Shown here: positions 17,833-24,927 of the stretch, in pieces | Layout of the letters: each line of letters starts with the position of its first letter | Position numbering within the stretch: the stretch's first letter is position 1 | From: Actinomycetes bacterium | Lineage (GTDB): Bacteria; Actinomycetota; Acidimicrobiia; Acidimicrobiales; Bog-793 | DNA: 33,188 nt | Reading direction: 5' to 3' | Assembly (NCBI GenBank): GCA_021796545.1 | Contig: JAKABX010000010.1 | Location: forward strand, 1 to 33,188 | Notes under the pieces: generated by a model | Database searches by the model: none | Told to the model about the DNA's origin: nothing | What the model saw: the letters and a program-made list of their open reading frames with translations, nothing else | Made by a program: the position numbers and the translations under genes

Positions 17833-18546
17833 ATGCGTGCGACGACCCGTCTCCGCACCGTCGCGGCCACCACCGCGCTCGTTGCCGCCGCAGCCCTTGC
17901 GACCCCTGCGGTCGCGGCGGCCTCGGTGACGCCGGAGGGATTCGCGACGGCCCAGCAGAATCTCGAACACCAGCTCAGCGCCCGCCTCGACCAGCTCCGC
18001 CAGCTGTCCGCGGACGTCACGAAGGCGACCACGCTCACCACGGGGGACGCCAGCACCCTCGCGGCGCGCCTCGCCGCGGCGACGACGAGCATGACCACGC
18101 TGGCGGCACAGGTGCCCACCGACACGACGCTCGCCGAGTTGCGCGCGGCTCGCGTGACGATGATCCGGGACAACCGCGTCTATGCGGTCCTCACGCCCCA
18201 GGTCTTCGAGGTCATCGAGGCGGACGCCGTCCAGAGCCAGGTGCAGACGCTCCAGGCCGACGAGCCCGCGCTCCAGTCGGCGGTCGAGAACCTCGTCGGC
18301 CAGGTCGGCTACCGCGCCGCGACGGCCCGCGACCAAGCCTTTGTCGTCGCGGTCGATCGCGCGTCGGCGCTCGCGTCCCGGGTGTCGCTCACCGTGCTCG
18401 CCCAGACGCCCCGGGACTTCCCCCGTGACGTCTCCGTCTTCCTGCACGCGAACCGCCAGCTCCTGAACGCCGAGATCGCGCTCGCACACGCCTCCTACAA
18501 CCAGAGCCTCGTCGGTCTGGCCTCGGGCGGCTACACGGGCTCCTGA
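17833..18546 (+). CDS. Secreted alpha-helical protein of unknown function
   Basis: A 237-residue protein with a clear Sec signal peptide: basic MRATTRLR, hydrophobic core VAATTALVAAAALA, then a likely cleavage after ATPAVA or AAA near residue 29. The mature part is Ala/Gln/Leu/Thr-rich and almost wholly helical with heptad-like spacing (LEHQLSARLDQLRQLSADVTKA; VQSQVQTLQADEPALQSAVENLVGQV), suggesting coiled coils. It has no cysteines and no catalytic motif that I recognise. The ATG at 17833 is preceded by GGAAAGGA at good spacing. It lies 66 bases before an MprA-like response regulator gene on the same strand and could be a target or ligand-side partner of that system. The family is not recognised. 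Confidence 0.8.
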   Translation: MRATTRLRTVAATTALVAAAALATPAVAAASVTPEGFATAQQNLEHQLSARLDQLRQLSADVTKATTLTTGDASTLAARLAAATTSMTTLAAQVPTDTTLAELRAARVTMIRDNRVYAVLTPQVFEVIEADAVQSQVQTLQADEPALQSAVENLVGQVGYRAATARDQAFVVAVDRASALASRVSLTVLAQTPRDFPRDVSVFLHANRQLLNAEIALAHASYNQSLVGLASGGYTGS

Positions 18547-18612
18547 CGGACGGCACCGCTAGGCTTCAACGGTCCCGGCACAGAGCACCGGCACACGCGG
18601 GAACGAACGCCA

Positions 18613-19299
18613 ATGGGTGAGCGCCGCCCACGGATCCTGGTGGTGGACGACGAGGACGACGTCCGGCGCGCGCTCTCCCGGGCGCTGATCCTCCACGGCT
18701 ACAGCACCGAGGTGGCGCCCGACGGGGCCGACGCGCTCCGCCGGCTCGCCACCGAGGCGCCCGACGCGGTCGTGCTCGACGTCGCAATGGCGGGCCTCGA
18801 CGGCCTCGAGGTCTGCCGCCGCCTGCGCGAGGCGGGCGACAGGACGCCGGTGCTCATGCTGACGGCCCGCGACGCGGTCGAGGACCGCGTCGCGGGCCTC
18901 GACGCCGGCGCCGACGACTACCTCGTGAAGCCGTTCGCGCTCGAGGAGCTGCTCGCCCGGGTCCGGGCGCTGCTGCGGCGCGCGGGCCCGGGGGAGACGG
19001 GAACGGTCCTGCGCTTCGGCGACCTCGCACTGGAGCCCACGACCCGCCTCGTCCAGCGCAGCGGGCGACCGATCGAGCTCACGCGGACCGAATTCCTCCT
19101 CCTCGAGCTCTTCCTCCGCCACCCCGGCCAGGTCCTCACCCGCGAGGTGATCTCCGCGGCCGTCTGGGGATACGACTTCGGCCCCACCTCCAACTCGCTC
19201 GACGTCTACGTCGGCTATCTGCGACGCAAGACCGAAGCCGCCGGTGAGGACCGCCTGATCCAGACCGTCCGGGGCGTCGGCTACGTCCTGCGCCGGTGA
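18613..19299 (+). CDS. OmpR-family response regulator, MprA-like
   Basis: A 228-residue regulator. The receiver begins [19 protein letters not shown], has its phosphoacceptor Asp in [16 protein letters not shown] (about residue 56), and LMLTARD and [20 protein letters not shown]. The winged-helix effector shows [53 protein letters not shown] and [12 protein letters not shown]. The pattern is close to mycobacterial MprA, a cell-envelope-stress regulator. Its stop overlaps the start of the kinase gene as GTGA, so the pair is translationally coupled. Confidence 0.94.
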   Translation: MGERRPRILVVDDEDDVRRALSRALILHGYSTEVAPDGADALRRLATEAPDAVVLDVAMAGLDGLEVCRRLREAGDRTPVLMLTARDAVEDRVAGLDAGADDYLVKPFALEELLARVRALLRRAGPGETGTVLRFGDLALEPTTRLVQRSGRPIELTRTEFLLLELFLRHPGQVLTREVISAAVWGYDFGPTSNSLDVYVGYLRRKTEAAGEDRLIQTVRGVGYVLRR

Positions 19300-20813
19300 C
19301 GGGGCCCGCGCCGGGTCCGCGCCGGGTCCGCGGTGGCTGGCTCGGGCGCGGGCGCGGCCCGGCGCGCATCGAGGTCCGCTCGCGCATCGCGCTGATCGCG
19401 GCGAGCGCCGTCGCCATCGCCGTCCTGCTCGTCTCGGCGAGCGCCTACCTCGTGGTGCGCCACGACCTCGTGAGCGGGATTGACTCACGCCTCGGCGCGG
19501 TGGCGGCAAACCTCGAAAGCCAGCGCCTCCACAAGGGTCTCGCCGCCGCGCTGGCCGAGCTCTTCCACCCGCCGACCACGGTCGTGCCCGGTCCGGTCGA
19601 CCAGGTCGTCGCCGCCGACGGGATCGTGCTCGCGCGCACGCGCACTGCGCTCGCACTGCCGAGCGCGCCGGCGGACGCGCTGGCCGCGGGACGGCAGCGC
19701 CCGTCTCTCTCGAGCGCGGTGGTCGGGGGGACGCCGGTGCGCCTGCTCGTCACCGGTTTCGGCCGGGGGCTCGCCCTCGAGGTCGCCGAGCCGGTGGCGG
19801 GCGTCGACGCCGAGCTCGGCCGCCTCGCAGCCGTCCTCGGCGTCACGGCGGGCGCGGGGATCCTCCTCGCCCTCGGCCTCGGCGCGGCGGTGGCGGGAAT
19901 CGCGCTCGCCCCCGTCAGACGACTGACGGGCGCGGCGGAGGAGCTCGCCGCGACGACCGACCTCTCGCGGCGGATCCCCGTCGAGGGTCGCGACGAGCTG
20001 AGCCGCCTCGCGTCGAGCGTCAACGCCCTCCTCGCGGCGCTCCAGGGCGCGCAGCGCGCCCAGCGCCAGCTGGTCGCCGATGCCTCACACGAGCTGCGCA
20101 CGCCGCTCACGAGCCTGCGGACCAATGTGGAGATCCTCACCGGTCGCGCCCCCATGGACGCGCAGACCCGCCGCCAGCTCGTCGAGGACGTCACCGCTCA
20201 GTTCGACGGGCTCGCCCACCTTGTCGGCGATCTCATCGAGCTCGCCCGCCTGGAGGCCCCGGAGACCGCCGAGCGCGCCCCGGTCCTCGTCGCTCTCGAC
20301 GTCGTGGTCGACGACGTCCTCACCGAGATGCGCCGCCTGCACCGCGGGGTCCGAATCGAGCAGGACCTCGGGCCCGCGTTCGTCCGCGGTGTCCCGGCCG
20401 ACCTCGAGCGCGTCGTCGCGAACCTTGTCGACAACGCCGCGAAGTGGAGCCCCCCGAACGGGGTCGTGACCGTCCACGTCTCCGACGGCCCTGTCGTCAC
20501 CCTCGCCGTCTCCGACCAGGGCCCGGGCATCGATCCGGCTGACGCGCCCCATGTCTTCGACCGCTTCTTCCGTGGCACGGGCGGCCACCGCGTCCCGGGG
20601 TCGGGGCTCGGTCTCGCGATCGTCCGCCGCATCGTCGAGGTCCACGGCGGCCGGGTCGTCGCCGAGACCGGCCAAGTTGGCGGCGCGCGCCTTGTGGTGC
20701 GCCTGCCGCCGGCTCGAGCCGCGGCCGCGGGGCGCGGGCCCGACGCCCCCCGACAACGTGGCGGACCCGGCCGGTTCGCCCCGTCCCGAGGAAGAACCGA
20801 GAAACAACCCTGA
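19296..20813 (+). CDS. Sensor histidine kinase, MprB-like
   Basis: A 505-residue membrane kinase. The first membrane helix is at about residues 31-54 and the second at about 179-204, with a periplasmic-side sensor of about 125 residues between. The HAMP segment ([24 protein letters not shown]) leads to [20 protein letters not shown] with the phosphoacceptor His at about 265. The catalytic domain has [17 protein letters not shown] (N box), [10 protein letters not shown] (G1), VFDRFFRG (F) and [18 protein letters not shown] (G2). A 40-residue Arg/Pro/Gly tail follows and is probably disordered. The GTG start shares bases with the regulator stop. Envelope stress is a reasonable signal by analogy with MprB, not shown here. 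Confidence 0.93.
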   Translation: MTGPAPGPRRVRGGWLGRGRGPARIEVRSRIALIAASAVAIAVLLVSASAYLVVRHDLVSGIDSRLGAVAANLESQRLHKGLAAALAELFHPPTTVVPGPVDQVVAADGIVLARTRTALALPSAPADALAAGRQRPSLSSAVVGGTPVRLLVTGFGRGLALEVAEPVAGVDAELGRLAAVLGVTAGAGILLALGLGAAVAGIALAPVRRLTGAAEELAATTDLSRRIPVEGRDELSRLASSVNALLAALQGAQRAQRQLVADASHELRTPLTSLRTNVEILTGRAPMDAQTRRQLVEDVTAQFDGLAHLVGDLIELARLEAPETAERAPVLVALDVVVDDVLTEMRRLHRGVRIEQDLGPAFVRGVPADLERVVANLVDNAAKWSPPNGVVTVHVSDGPVVTLAVSDQGPGIDPADAPHVFDRFFRGTGGHRVPGSGLGLAIVRRIVEVHGGRVVAETGQVGGARLVVRLPPARAAAAGRGPDAPRQRGGPGRFAPSRGRTEKQP

Positions 20814-20816
20814 GAG

Positions 20817-21173
20817 GCACGACACACACGTCGCTCACGTGCTGCGACGCACGGTTTGCCGCCAAAGACGAGATGAGAACGCGCCGCTTTCGCCTTTCCG
20901 GCGTCGATGCGAGCGCGCCGGGGGCCCTGGCGTTCGTGATCCTGGATCGGCGCCCGAAGCGGGGACACTTCGACGCTCGCGTCGCTCCGCAGAGCTCGAA
21001 GCGCCGCGGCCGCGTCCGTGCTCTGGGGTGGGAAACCACGCCCGTGAAGCCGTGCGTCCGAGCCGTGCCGCCAGGACGGCGAAAGGGCGGACGCGCCCCT
21101 CGGACGGCTCTTCTGGTTCCTACCACATCGTGTCCCCCCTGAAGGGCAGGCGAAGCCGGTTACAGCTCTCGGA
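20817..21173. other. Intergenic region after the MprAB-like pair, no gene seen
   Basis: This stretch of about 360 bases lies between the kinase gene and the amino-sugar operon promoter. It has lower third-position GC bias than the genes, and its frames show no recognisable protein. The candidate terminator hairpin at 21055-21106 is the only structure I can support. Confidence 0.5.
21055..21106 (+). terminator. Possible terminator hairpin upstream of the amino-sugar operon
   Basis: CGTCCGAG (21055-21062) pairs with CTCGGACG (21099-21106). The enclosed stretch can form a further GCCGT/ACGGC stem. The downstream bases are pyrimidine-rich (GCTCTTCTGGTTCC). It could end readthrough from the two-component genes, about 240 bases earlier. 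Confidence 0.35.
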
Positions 21174-21202
21174 TTGACATCCGGTGAGACCTGCGGTAGA
21201 TC
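21174..21202 (+). promoter_or_regulatory. Promoter of the amino-sugar operon
   Basis: A consensus -35 hexamer TTGACA (21174-21179) is followed after exactly 17 bases by TAGATC (21197-21202), a weak -10. Transcription would begin about 21209, right at the operator palindrome. The -35 match and position support it; the -10 is poor. Confidence 0.6.
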
Positions 21203-21208
21203 GATAGC

Positions 21209-21224
21209 ACTGGTAGTGACCAGT
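21209..21224. promoter_or_regulatory. DasR/NagR-type operator (dre-like)
   Basis: ACTGGTAGTGACCAGT is a perfect 6-bp inverted repeat with a 4-base centre. The DasR-responsive element and the Bacillus NagR site have arms and spacing of this kind (consensus ACTGGTCTAGACCAGT); 13 of 16 bases agree, with all arm bases identical. It overlaps the expected transcription start, so binding of the GntR protein encoded at 22049 should repress the operon. A single half-site, GTGACCAGT, also lies just before nagA around 24899-24907. Confidence 0.8.
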
Positions 21225-21266
21225 TCGCGTCGCCCGGGCGCGGGGACGCAGGAGGTGGCGAGACCG

Positions 21267-21329
21267 GTGTGCGTCATCGAGGTCGGCTCTCCCGCCATGC
21301 GGGACGCGGCGACGGGGGCGGGGCGGTGA
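21267..21329 (+). CDS. Possible 20-residue leader peptide upstream of nanE
   Basis: A short frame starts at GTG 21267 (reading CVIEVGSPAMRDAATGAGR after the start) and stops at TGA 21327, four bases before the nanE GTG. The strong ribosome-binding sequence AGGAGG (21250-21255) lies 11 bases upstream, slightly far, and has no better start to serve. Such a frame could couple translation into nanE. There is no homology evidence; it may be chance. Confidence 0.25.
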   Translation: MCVIEVGSPAMRDAATGAGR

Positions 21330-21333
21330 CCGC

Positions 21334-22062
21334 GTGAGCGCGGCGACGCCAATCCAGGGCGGGGGCGACCTTCTGCGCCAACTCGAGGCGAGGCTCGTCG
21401 TCTCCTGCCAGGCGCCCCCCGGCCATCCCCTCGCCGAGGCATCCTCCATCGCCGCCCTCTGCCGCTGCGCGGACCAGGGCGGGGCGTCGGGGTTGCGCGT
21501 GAACGGGACCGACGGGGTCACCGTCGCTCGCACGGTCAGCGCGCTCCCGGTCATCGGCCTGCAGAAGCGGTGGTCCAGCAGGCGATCCCTCGCCAACGGC
21601 CGCCCCGCGATCACCCCCTCGGTCGAGGACGCCGCCGCCCTCGCGGCGGCCGGCGCGCAGATCATCGCCATCGAGGCCACCCGCGAGTTGCACGGCGACC
21701 GGCTGGCGGCCCACGTCCGCGCCGTGCGCGCGGCCGTCGCCAATCTGATCCTCGCCGACGTCTCGACCCTCGAGGAGGGCCTGGCTGCGCAGGCTGCCGG
21801 CGCGGACCTCGTCGGAACGACGCTCTCGGGCTACACCGCCGACTCGCCCCCCCGGCCCGGTCCCGACCTCGCGCTCGTCGAGGCGCTCGCAACACGCGGG
21901 GTCCGCACCGTCGCCGAGGGCCGCATCTCGACGCCGGGACAGGGCCGCGCCGCGCTCGACGCCGGGGCGCTGTTCATCGTGGTGGGCGGCGCGATCACCG
22001 ACCCGCGGGCACGCACCGCCCTTTTCGCCGCGGCGCTCGGAGCGGGCCGTGACGGCGGGTGA
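21334..22062 (+). CDS. nanE: N-acetylmannosamine-6-phosphate 2-epimerase
   Basis: A 242-residue TIM-barrel enzyme interconverting ManNAc-6-phosphate and GlcNAc-6-phosphate. Family segments are LVVSCQAPPGHPLAEA, CADQGGASGLRVNG, LPVIGLQKRW with the catalytic Lys, AITPSVEDAAALAAAGAQIIAIEAT, LILADVSTLEEGLAAQAAGADLVGTTLSGYT, TVAEGRISTP with the catalytic Glu, and ALFIVVGGAITDP. The usual acidic residue after the Lys-Arg pair is replaced by Trp. The GTG at 21334 is the only in-frame start near the conserved N-terminus. First main gene of an operon whose members overlap or nearly touch; the GntR gene starts 14 bases before its end. Confidence 0.9.
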   Translation: MSAATPIQGGGDLLRQLEARLVVSCQAPPGHPLAEASSIAALCRCADQGGASGLRVNGTDGVTVARTVSALPVIGLQKRWSSRRSLANGRPAITPSVEDAAALAAAGAQIIAIEATRELHGDRLAAHVRAVRAAVANLILADVSTLEEGLAAQAAGADLVGTTLSGYTADSPPRPGPDLALVEALATRGVRTVAEGRISTPGQGRAALDAGALFIVVGGAITDPRARTALFAAALGAGRDGG

Positions 22063-22828
22063 CCGACGGGCGCGCCGACGCGGACACGGGGACCTCGGAC
22101 CGAGCACGGCGCCGAGCCGGCACAGGACGACCAAGCACGAGGAGCTCCGCCACGCGCTCACCCGCCTGTTGGACTCCGGCATGCAGGCGCACGAGCCCCT
22201 GCCGTCCGAACGTGAGCTCATGGACCGCTTCGAGGTGAGCCGCGTGACCGTCCGCCACGCCCTCGCCGATCTCGTCCAACGCGGGCGGGTCTACCGCGTG
22301 CACGGCGCAGGGACCTTCGTCGCCGAGCCGGTGGTCCGCAAAGAGATGACGCTCTCCTCCTTCAGCGAGGACATGGCCGCACGCGGTCTTGTCGCGAGCT
22401 CTCGCATCCTCGCCGTCGGTCGGGAGGTCGCCGGTGCGGCCGTCGGCCAGCAGCTCCAACTGAGCCCGGCCGAGGAGGTCGTGCACCTCACGCGGCTGCG
22501 ACTGGCGAACAGCGAGCCGATGTGCCTCGAGGACACGCATCTCCCCGTTGAAATTGCCGGGGACGTCGTCACCAAATTGCACGAGAAGTCCTCCCTCTAC
22601 GAGCTGCTGCACACGCACGCCGGCGTCCGGGTCGTTCGTGCGGAGCAGCAACTCAGACCGACGGTGCTCTCCCGCGAGGAGGCCGCTCTCCTCGACGTCC
22701 CCCCGCTGTCACCGGCGCTGCTCACCACCCGAGTCACCTTCGACGAACGCGGACGTCGGGTGGAGTACGCGAAGTCCCTCTACCGCGGCGATCGTTACAG
22801 CATCGAGGTCAACTTGTGGCGCATCTAG
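22049..22828 (+). CDS. GntR-family (HutC type) regulator, NagR/DasR-like
   Basis: A 259-residue regulator. The winged helix-turn-helix is at about residues 28-92 (PLPSERELMDRFEVSRVTVRHALADLVQRGRVYRVHGAGTFV). A UTRA effector domain covers about 100-255. Its segments match Bacillus NagR closely in pattern: TLSSFSEDMAARG, THLTRLRLAN-like LTRLRLANSEPMCLEDTHLP, SSLYELL, and EYAKSLYRGDRYSIEV. NagR/DasR proteins bind glucosamine- or GlcNAc-6-phosphate and release operators such as the palindrome at 21209. The GTG start lies inside the end of nanE, and the gene overlaps the ROK kinase start. It most likely represses its own operon until amino-sugar phosphate accumulates. Confidence 0.9.
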   Translation: MTAGDRRARRRGHGDLGPSTAPSRHRTTKHEELRHALTRLLDSGMQAHEPLPSERELMDRFEVSRVTVRHALADLVQRGRVYRVHGAGTFVAEPVVRKEMTLSSFSEDMAARGLVASSRILAVGREVAGAAVGQQLQLSPAEEVVHLTRLRLANSEPMCLEDTHLPVEIAGDVVTKLHEKSSLYELLHTHAGVRVVRAEQQLRPTVLSREEAALLDVPPLSPALLTTRVTFDERGRRVEYAKSLYRGDRYSIEVNLWRI

Positions 22829-23865
22829 AGGGGACCGATGCGGCGGCGATCGGCGTCGACCTCGGGGGCACCAAGGTCGCGGCGGTGCTGCTCTCCGCAG
22901 ACGGCGCTTGCGTCGCTGACGCCGAGATCCCGACCGCCGCCGCGCGCGGCGTCGACGCGGTGGCGTCCGACATCTTCGGACTCGTCGCCGACCTCGGGCG
23001 ACTGGCCGCGGCGCGTGGGCTCGAGGTGCAAGGAGTTGGCCTTGTCTCCGCAGGCATCGTCGATCCCGAGCGCGGCGTCCTGGTGGCGGTCACCGACACC
23101 CTGGCGGGCCTCGCCGGCTGGCACGCCGGCGAGCAGCTCGCGTCAGGGACGGGGCTCGCCGTCAAGGTCCTCAACGACGTCCAGGGCATGGCGCTCGCCG
23201 AGCAGCGTCTCGGCGCGGGCGTCGGCGCCGCCTGCGCCCTGTACGTCGCGGCCGGCACCGGGATCGGCGGGGCGCTCACCCGGGACGGCGCGCTCGTCCT
23301 CGGCGCGCACGGCTTCGCGGGTGACCTCGGCCACATCGTGGTCGACCTCGAGCCCGGCGCGCCGCGCTGTGCCTGTGGACGCGTTGGGCATCTCGAGGCC
23401 TACGCCTCGGGCCCCGCGATCGCCGCGGCGTACGCTGCGGCGACCGGTGGCAGGCCCGGCCAGGATCTGCGCATCGTCGCCGAGCGCGCAGCGGCGGGCG
23501 AGACGCCGGCGCGCGGGGTGCTCGCCAGCGCCGCCCGGGTGTTCGGGCGCGGCGTGGGCGGGCTCGTCAACGTCGTCGACCCCGACAAGGTGGTCTTCGG
23601 CGGTGGGATGGCGGCGCTCGACCCCGCGCTGTTCTGGGACGGGGTCTTTGCGGCCCTCAATGCCGAAGTGCGCGGCCCCGTGCGCCCCGAACTGTCCCTG
23701 GCCGCGCTCGGCACCCGCGCCGCCGCCGTCGGTGCCGCTCTCGTCGGCTTGGAGGCCGGCGGGCACCCCGTGGCGGGTGCCACGCGCCAGCGAGAGGGCT
23801 ACGACCCAGGCGCGCGCCCGGCGGAGCCGGCGCCGCCGGAGCATCGAGAAAGGGCGACAAGATGA
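22816..23865 (+). CDS. ROK-family sugar kinase (ManNAc/GlcNAc kinase candidate)
   Basis: A 349-residue kinase. The phosphate-binding motif is GVDLGGTKVAAVLL at about residues 13-26, the catalytic Asp in VLNDVQGMALAEQ at about 121, then LYVAAGTGIGGALTRDGALVLGAHGFAGDLGHIVVD. The ROK zinc motif is CACGRVGHLE (185-194): the usual CxCGxxGCxE has His at about 192 in place of the third Cys, with the other ligand His at about 173. C-terminal GGLVNVVDPDKVVFGGGM is typical of ROK kinases; the last 30 residues are extra. Next to nanE and nagA it most likely phosphorylates ManNAc or GlcNAc at C6. It starts at GTG within the end of the GntR gene. Glucokinase activity cannot be ruled out. Confidence 0.88.
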   Translation: MAHLEGTDAAAIGVDLGGTKVAAVLLSADGACVADAEIPTAAARGVDAVASDIFGLVADLGRLAAARGLEVQGVGLVSAGIVDPERGVLVAVTDTLAGLAGWHAGEQLASGTGLAVKVLNDVQGMALAEQRLGAGVGAACALYVAAGTGIGGALTRDGALVLGAHGFAGDLGHIVVDLEPGAPRCACGRVGHLEAYASGPAIAAAYAAATGGRPGQDLRIVAERAAAGETPARGVLASAARVFGRGVGGLVNVVDPDKVVFGGGMAALDPALFWDGVFAALNAEVRGPVRPELSLAALGTRAAAVGAALVGLEAGGHPVAGATRQREGYDPGARPAEPAPPEHRERATR

Positions 23866-24902
23866 CCACTCGACACCCCGGGACCGCGCTCGCACAGGAC
23901 ATGGCCGAGCAGCCCGATGCCCTGGCCGGGCTGCTCGCGCGCCGCGGGGAGATCGCGCAGGCCCTCGCGGCGCGCCGAAGGGCGCCGCTCGCGGGCGTGC
24001 TGCTCGTCGCGCGGGGCTCGTCGGACAACGCGGCGACCTATGGCCGCTACGTCCTCGAGGCCGCGACCGGCCGGCCGGCCGCACTGTCGGCGAACAGCCT
24101 GTTCACGCGCTATGGCTGCGCGACGGACCTCGCCGGCTGGCTCGTCGTCGGCATCAGCCAGTCCGGGGCGACCCCCGAGATCGCCGAGGTCGTCGCCCGC
24201 ACGGCTGTCCTCGGGGCCTTCACGGTCGCGCTCACCAACGACCCGGCCTCGCCCCTTGCGGAGGCGGCGGACGCCGTCGTCAGCCTCGGCGCCGGCGTCG
24301 AGCGGGCCGTGCCGGCGACCAAGACCTATACGACGACGCTCCTTGCGCTCGCGCTGCTCGCCGAGGTCCTCGGCGCCGCGCCGTGGCCCGCGGGCACCCT
24401 CGAGGGGATTCCCGACGCCGTCGCCGCGCTGCTTGAGGATCGCGGGGGCCTCGATCGGGCGGTCGCACAGCTCGGGTCGGCAGGGTCCAGCGTCCACCTC
24501 GGCGGCGGCTACCTCTACTGCGCGGCGCTCGAGTCCGCCCTCAAGATGCGCGAGACGGCGCTGTCCCCGGTGGACGGCTACGCGGACCTCGACTTCCTGC
24601 ACGGACCGATCGCCGCGGTCGACCACCGGACGGCCGCTGTCTGCCACGTCGGAACCGGACCGACGCGCTCCGACGCATTGGCGCTCATCGCACGCCTCAC
24701 GGAGAAGGGCGCGACGGTCGTCGGCGTCGGCAACGGCCTTTCGGGCCTTGCGCTCGCACCGCTCGCGCTGCCCGCGTTCCCCGAGTCGCTCGCGGCGATC
24801 CCGCACGCGATCCGGGGCCAGCAGGTCGCCGTCGGCGTCGCGCTCGCCCGCGGGCTCGACCCCGACTCGCCCGCCGGGCTGACGAAGGTGACCCGAACGT
24901 GA
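23862..24902 (+). CDS. SIS-domain sugar-phosphate deaminase/isomerase (NagB-II / GlmS-like)
   Basis: A 346-residue protein with two SIS domains like the isomerase half of GlmS, without the glutaminase half. Landmarks are VLLVARGSSDNAATYGRY, VVGISQSGATPEI, AVPATKTYTTTLLAL, ALESALKMRETALSPVDGYADLDFLHGP with the catalytic Glu and His, and the closing PAGLTKVTRT with the terminal Lys. This pattern fits GlcN-6-phosphate deaminases of the NagB-II/AgaS group, which convert GlcN-6-phosphate to fructose 6-phosphate and ammonia. No classic NagB is present, so this is the expected last step. The ATG overlaps the kinase stop (ATGA), with AAAGGG upstream. Confidence 0.9.
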   Translation: MTTRHPGTALAQDMAEQPDALAGLLARRGEIAQALAARRRAPLAGVLLVARGSSDNAATYGRYVLEAATGRPAALSANSLFTRYGCATDLAGWLVVGISQSGATPEIAEVVARTAVLGAFTVALTNDPASPLAEAADAVVSLGAGVERAVPATKTYTTTLLALALLAEVLGAAPWPAGTLEGIPDAVAALLEDRGGLDRAVAQLGSAGSSVHLGGGYLYCAALESALKMRETALSPVDGYADLDFLHGPIAAVDHRTAAVCHVGTGPTRSDALALIARLTEKGATVVGVGNGLSGLALAPLALPAFPESLAAIPHAIRGQQVAVGVALARGLDPDSPAGLTKVTRT

Positions 24903-24927
24903 CCAGTCCGCACGCCACGGGCAGCTC

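Noticed and set aside
20873-21142. An 89-codon plus-strand frame before the amino-sugar operon
   Set aside because: There is no good ribosome-binding site, a very basic and Pro-rich product, and overlap with a hairpin; no recognised family.
24899-24907. A second DasR/NagR site before nagA (GTGACCAGT)
   Set aside because: Only one half-site is present; the opposite arm does not match, so it is noted but not called an operator.
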